A stretch of 28,798 nt of DNA from Rodentolepis nana. Its lineage: Eukaryota > Platyhelminthes > Cestoda > Cyclophyllidea > Hymenolepididae. The notes under the pieces were generated by a model. It did not search any database. It was given only the letters and a program-made list of their open reading frames with translations, and had not been told where the DNA came from. The DNA lies in contig UZAE01012531.1 in NCBI GenBank assembly GCA_900617975.1, positions 1 to 28,798 on the forward strand. Direction: 5' to 3'. Positions 27,969 to 28,798 of the stretch are shown one piece after another. Every line of letters starts with the position of its first letter. Positions within the stretch are counted from its first letter, which is position 1. The translations under genes and the position numbers were made by a program.

Positions 27969-28798
27969 TGCGCTGCCTATGATAAACCGGTCGGCGGGGG
28001 GCCCTGCTGTGGTTACAGTTGCCAAAGCTAAAAGGAAGAGTATAGAATAGTCATAACTCAATGAAAATGTTCCTACACTTGCCTACTCATACTCGTTGTT
28101 ATATAGTTGGGTGGTTCGTGGCCTGAAGGACTCTCTGGCTAACCACAAAATAGGGAATATCTTGAATCCCCTTCCCAGGTTGAGAAACCAATTCCCCACT
28201 CAACAAAAAGTAATTCAATGTATGCAATTTCAATACATTCTCTGTAGATAGTCGTGAGCTGAATTTCTTTCATTCAGTATAGTTTATCAGATGCTTTCTA
28301 ACTTAAATGAGCAAATTAGAAGCTTGATGTTCAACTTAACAGAGCTAAATATTTCAAATCGACATGAGATTCATGTCTTATGATCGAATCCCCTGAATTC
28401 TTTCCCGTTTAAATATGAAGCTTTCCTAAAATATGTACGGTGAATGAGATAAGCAGTTGAATTGGGTTCACTTTTAAAATTAAATCAATTTGCCTTAAGA
28501 GACTTAAAATCTATGAAAATTGATTGATAAATAATCGTATGAGGCTCTCTTGAATATATATGCATTATATATATACTACTTGTGTAATTCAATAGTGGTT
28601 AAATTTACTGGTAGTTGCCTCGTGAGATTCCTTCTATTTTTTCTTCAACAGTAGGATGAACTAACATAAATCTATTTCGATCGCTACCGATAAAGAATCT
28701 TGTTAGTTTGTATCAACTAACAGTTCTGTGGCTCTAAAAATGAAATAGCACAATCACCTAATTAAGTTAATTAAGGAGTACGATTTCATTTTCATTTA
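27969..28798. other. Intergenic to window end, no gene recognised
   Basis: Apart from a short GC-rich patch (about 27986-28006) the stretch is AT-rich with frequent stops in all frames. A short TA-rich run lies near 28553-28575. No exon with family similarity was seen. Confidence 0.6.

Noticed and set aside
28365..28400. GATCGAATCCC resembling a tRNA B box
   Set aside because: No T-arm stem can be formed around it and no A box or acceptor stem lies at the right distance.

Overview
The window is animal nuclear DNA and looks like a flatworm, quite possibly a tapeworm. It is AT-rich, uses the standard code, and mixes kilobase introns with introns of only 32-38 nt, a size class known from parasitic flatworms. 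It also has 3'-splice-like AGs just upstream of both start codons, as trans-spliced genes do. The phylum is an inference from these traits; no marker gene settles it.

Two protein-coding genes can be rebuilt exon by exon with every splice junction in phase. On the minus strand, 23874 down to 4975, is a complete 17-exon gene for the spliceosomal DEAH-box ATPase DHX8/PRP22 (1269 codons plus stop). It has the conserved N-terminal helices, an RS-type linker, an S1 domain, all helicase motifs, the HA2 region and the OB-fold. On the plus strand, 24234 to 26778, is a complete 6-exon gene for the WD40 protein WRAP73/WDR8 (551 codons plus stop). The two genes are head to head, with 359 bp between their start codons, so they probably share a bidirectional promoter.

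The rest is intron or intergenic DNA dominated by one dispersed ~310 bp retroposon-like family. There are nine copies: 1-2 at the left edge, 3-4 in the flank downstream of DHX8, 5-7 in DHX8 introns 12, 11 and 5, and 8-9 downstream of WRAP73. Six copies are bounded by 11-14 bp target-site duplications, and most have an AATA- or AAT-rich tail. In reverse complement most copies carry a pyrimidine-rich CAG acceptor at one end and a GAG|GTAAGT donor at the other, so they resemble ready-made exons. The three copies inside DHX8 lie antisense to the gene, and copies 5 and 7 therefore show this complete cassette to the DHX8 transcript. This is the most interesting signal here.

The non-coding DNA is also unusually rich in long pure C/G runs (10-23 nt) and dinucleotide microsatellites. 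Several of these touch splice sites: a C15 tract before exon 11, a GT repeat in the exon 13 donor, and a TA repeat just after exon 12. No RNA genes, DNA transposons, CRISPR arrays or further protein genes could be supported.
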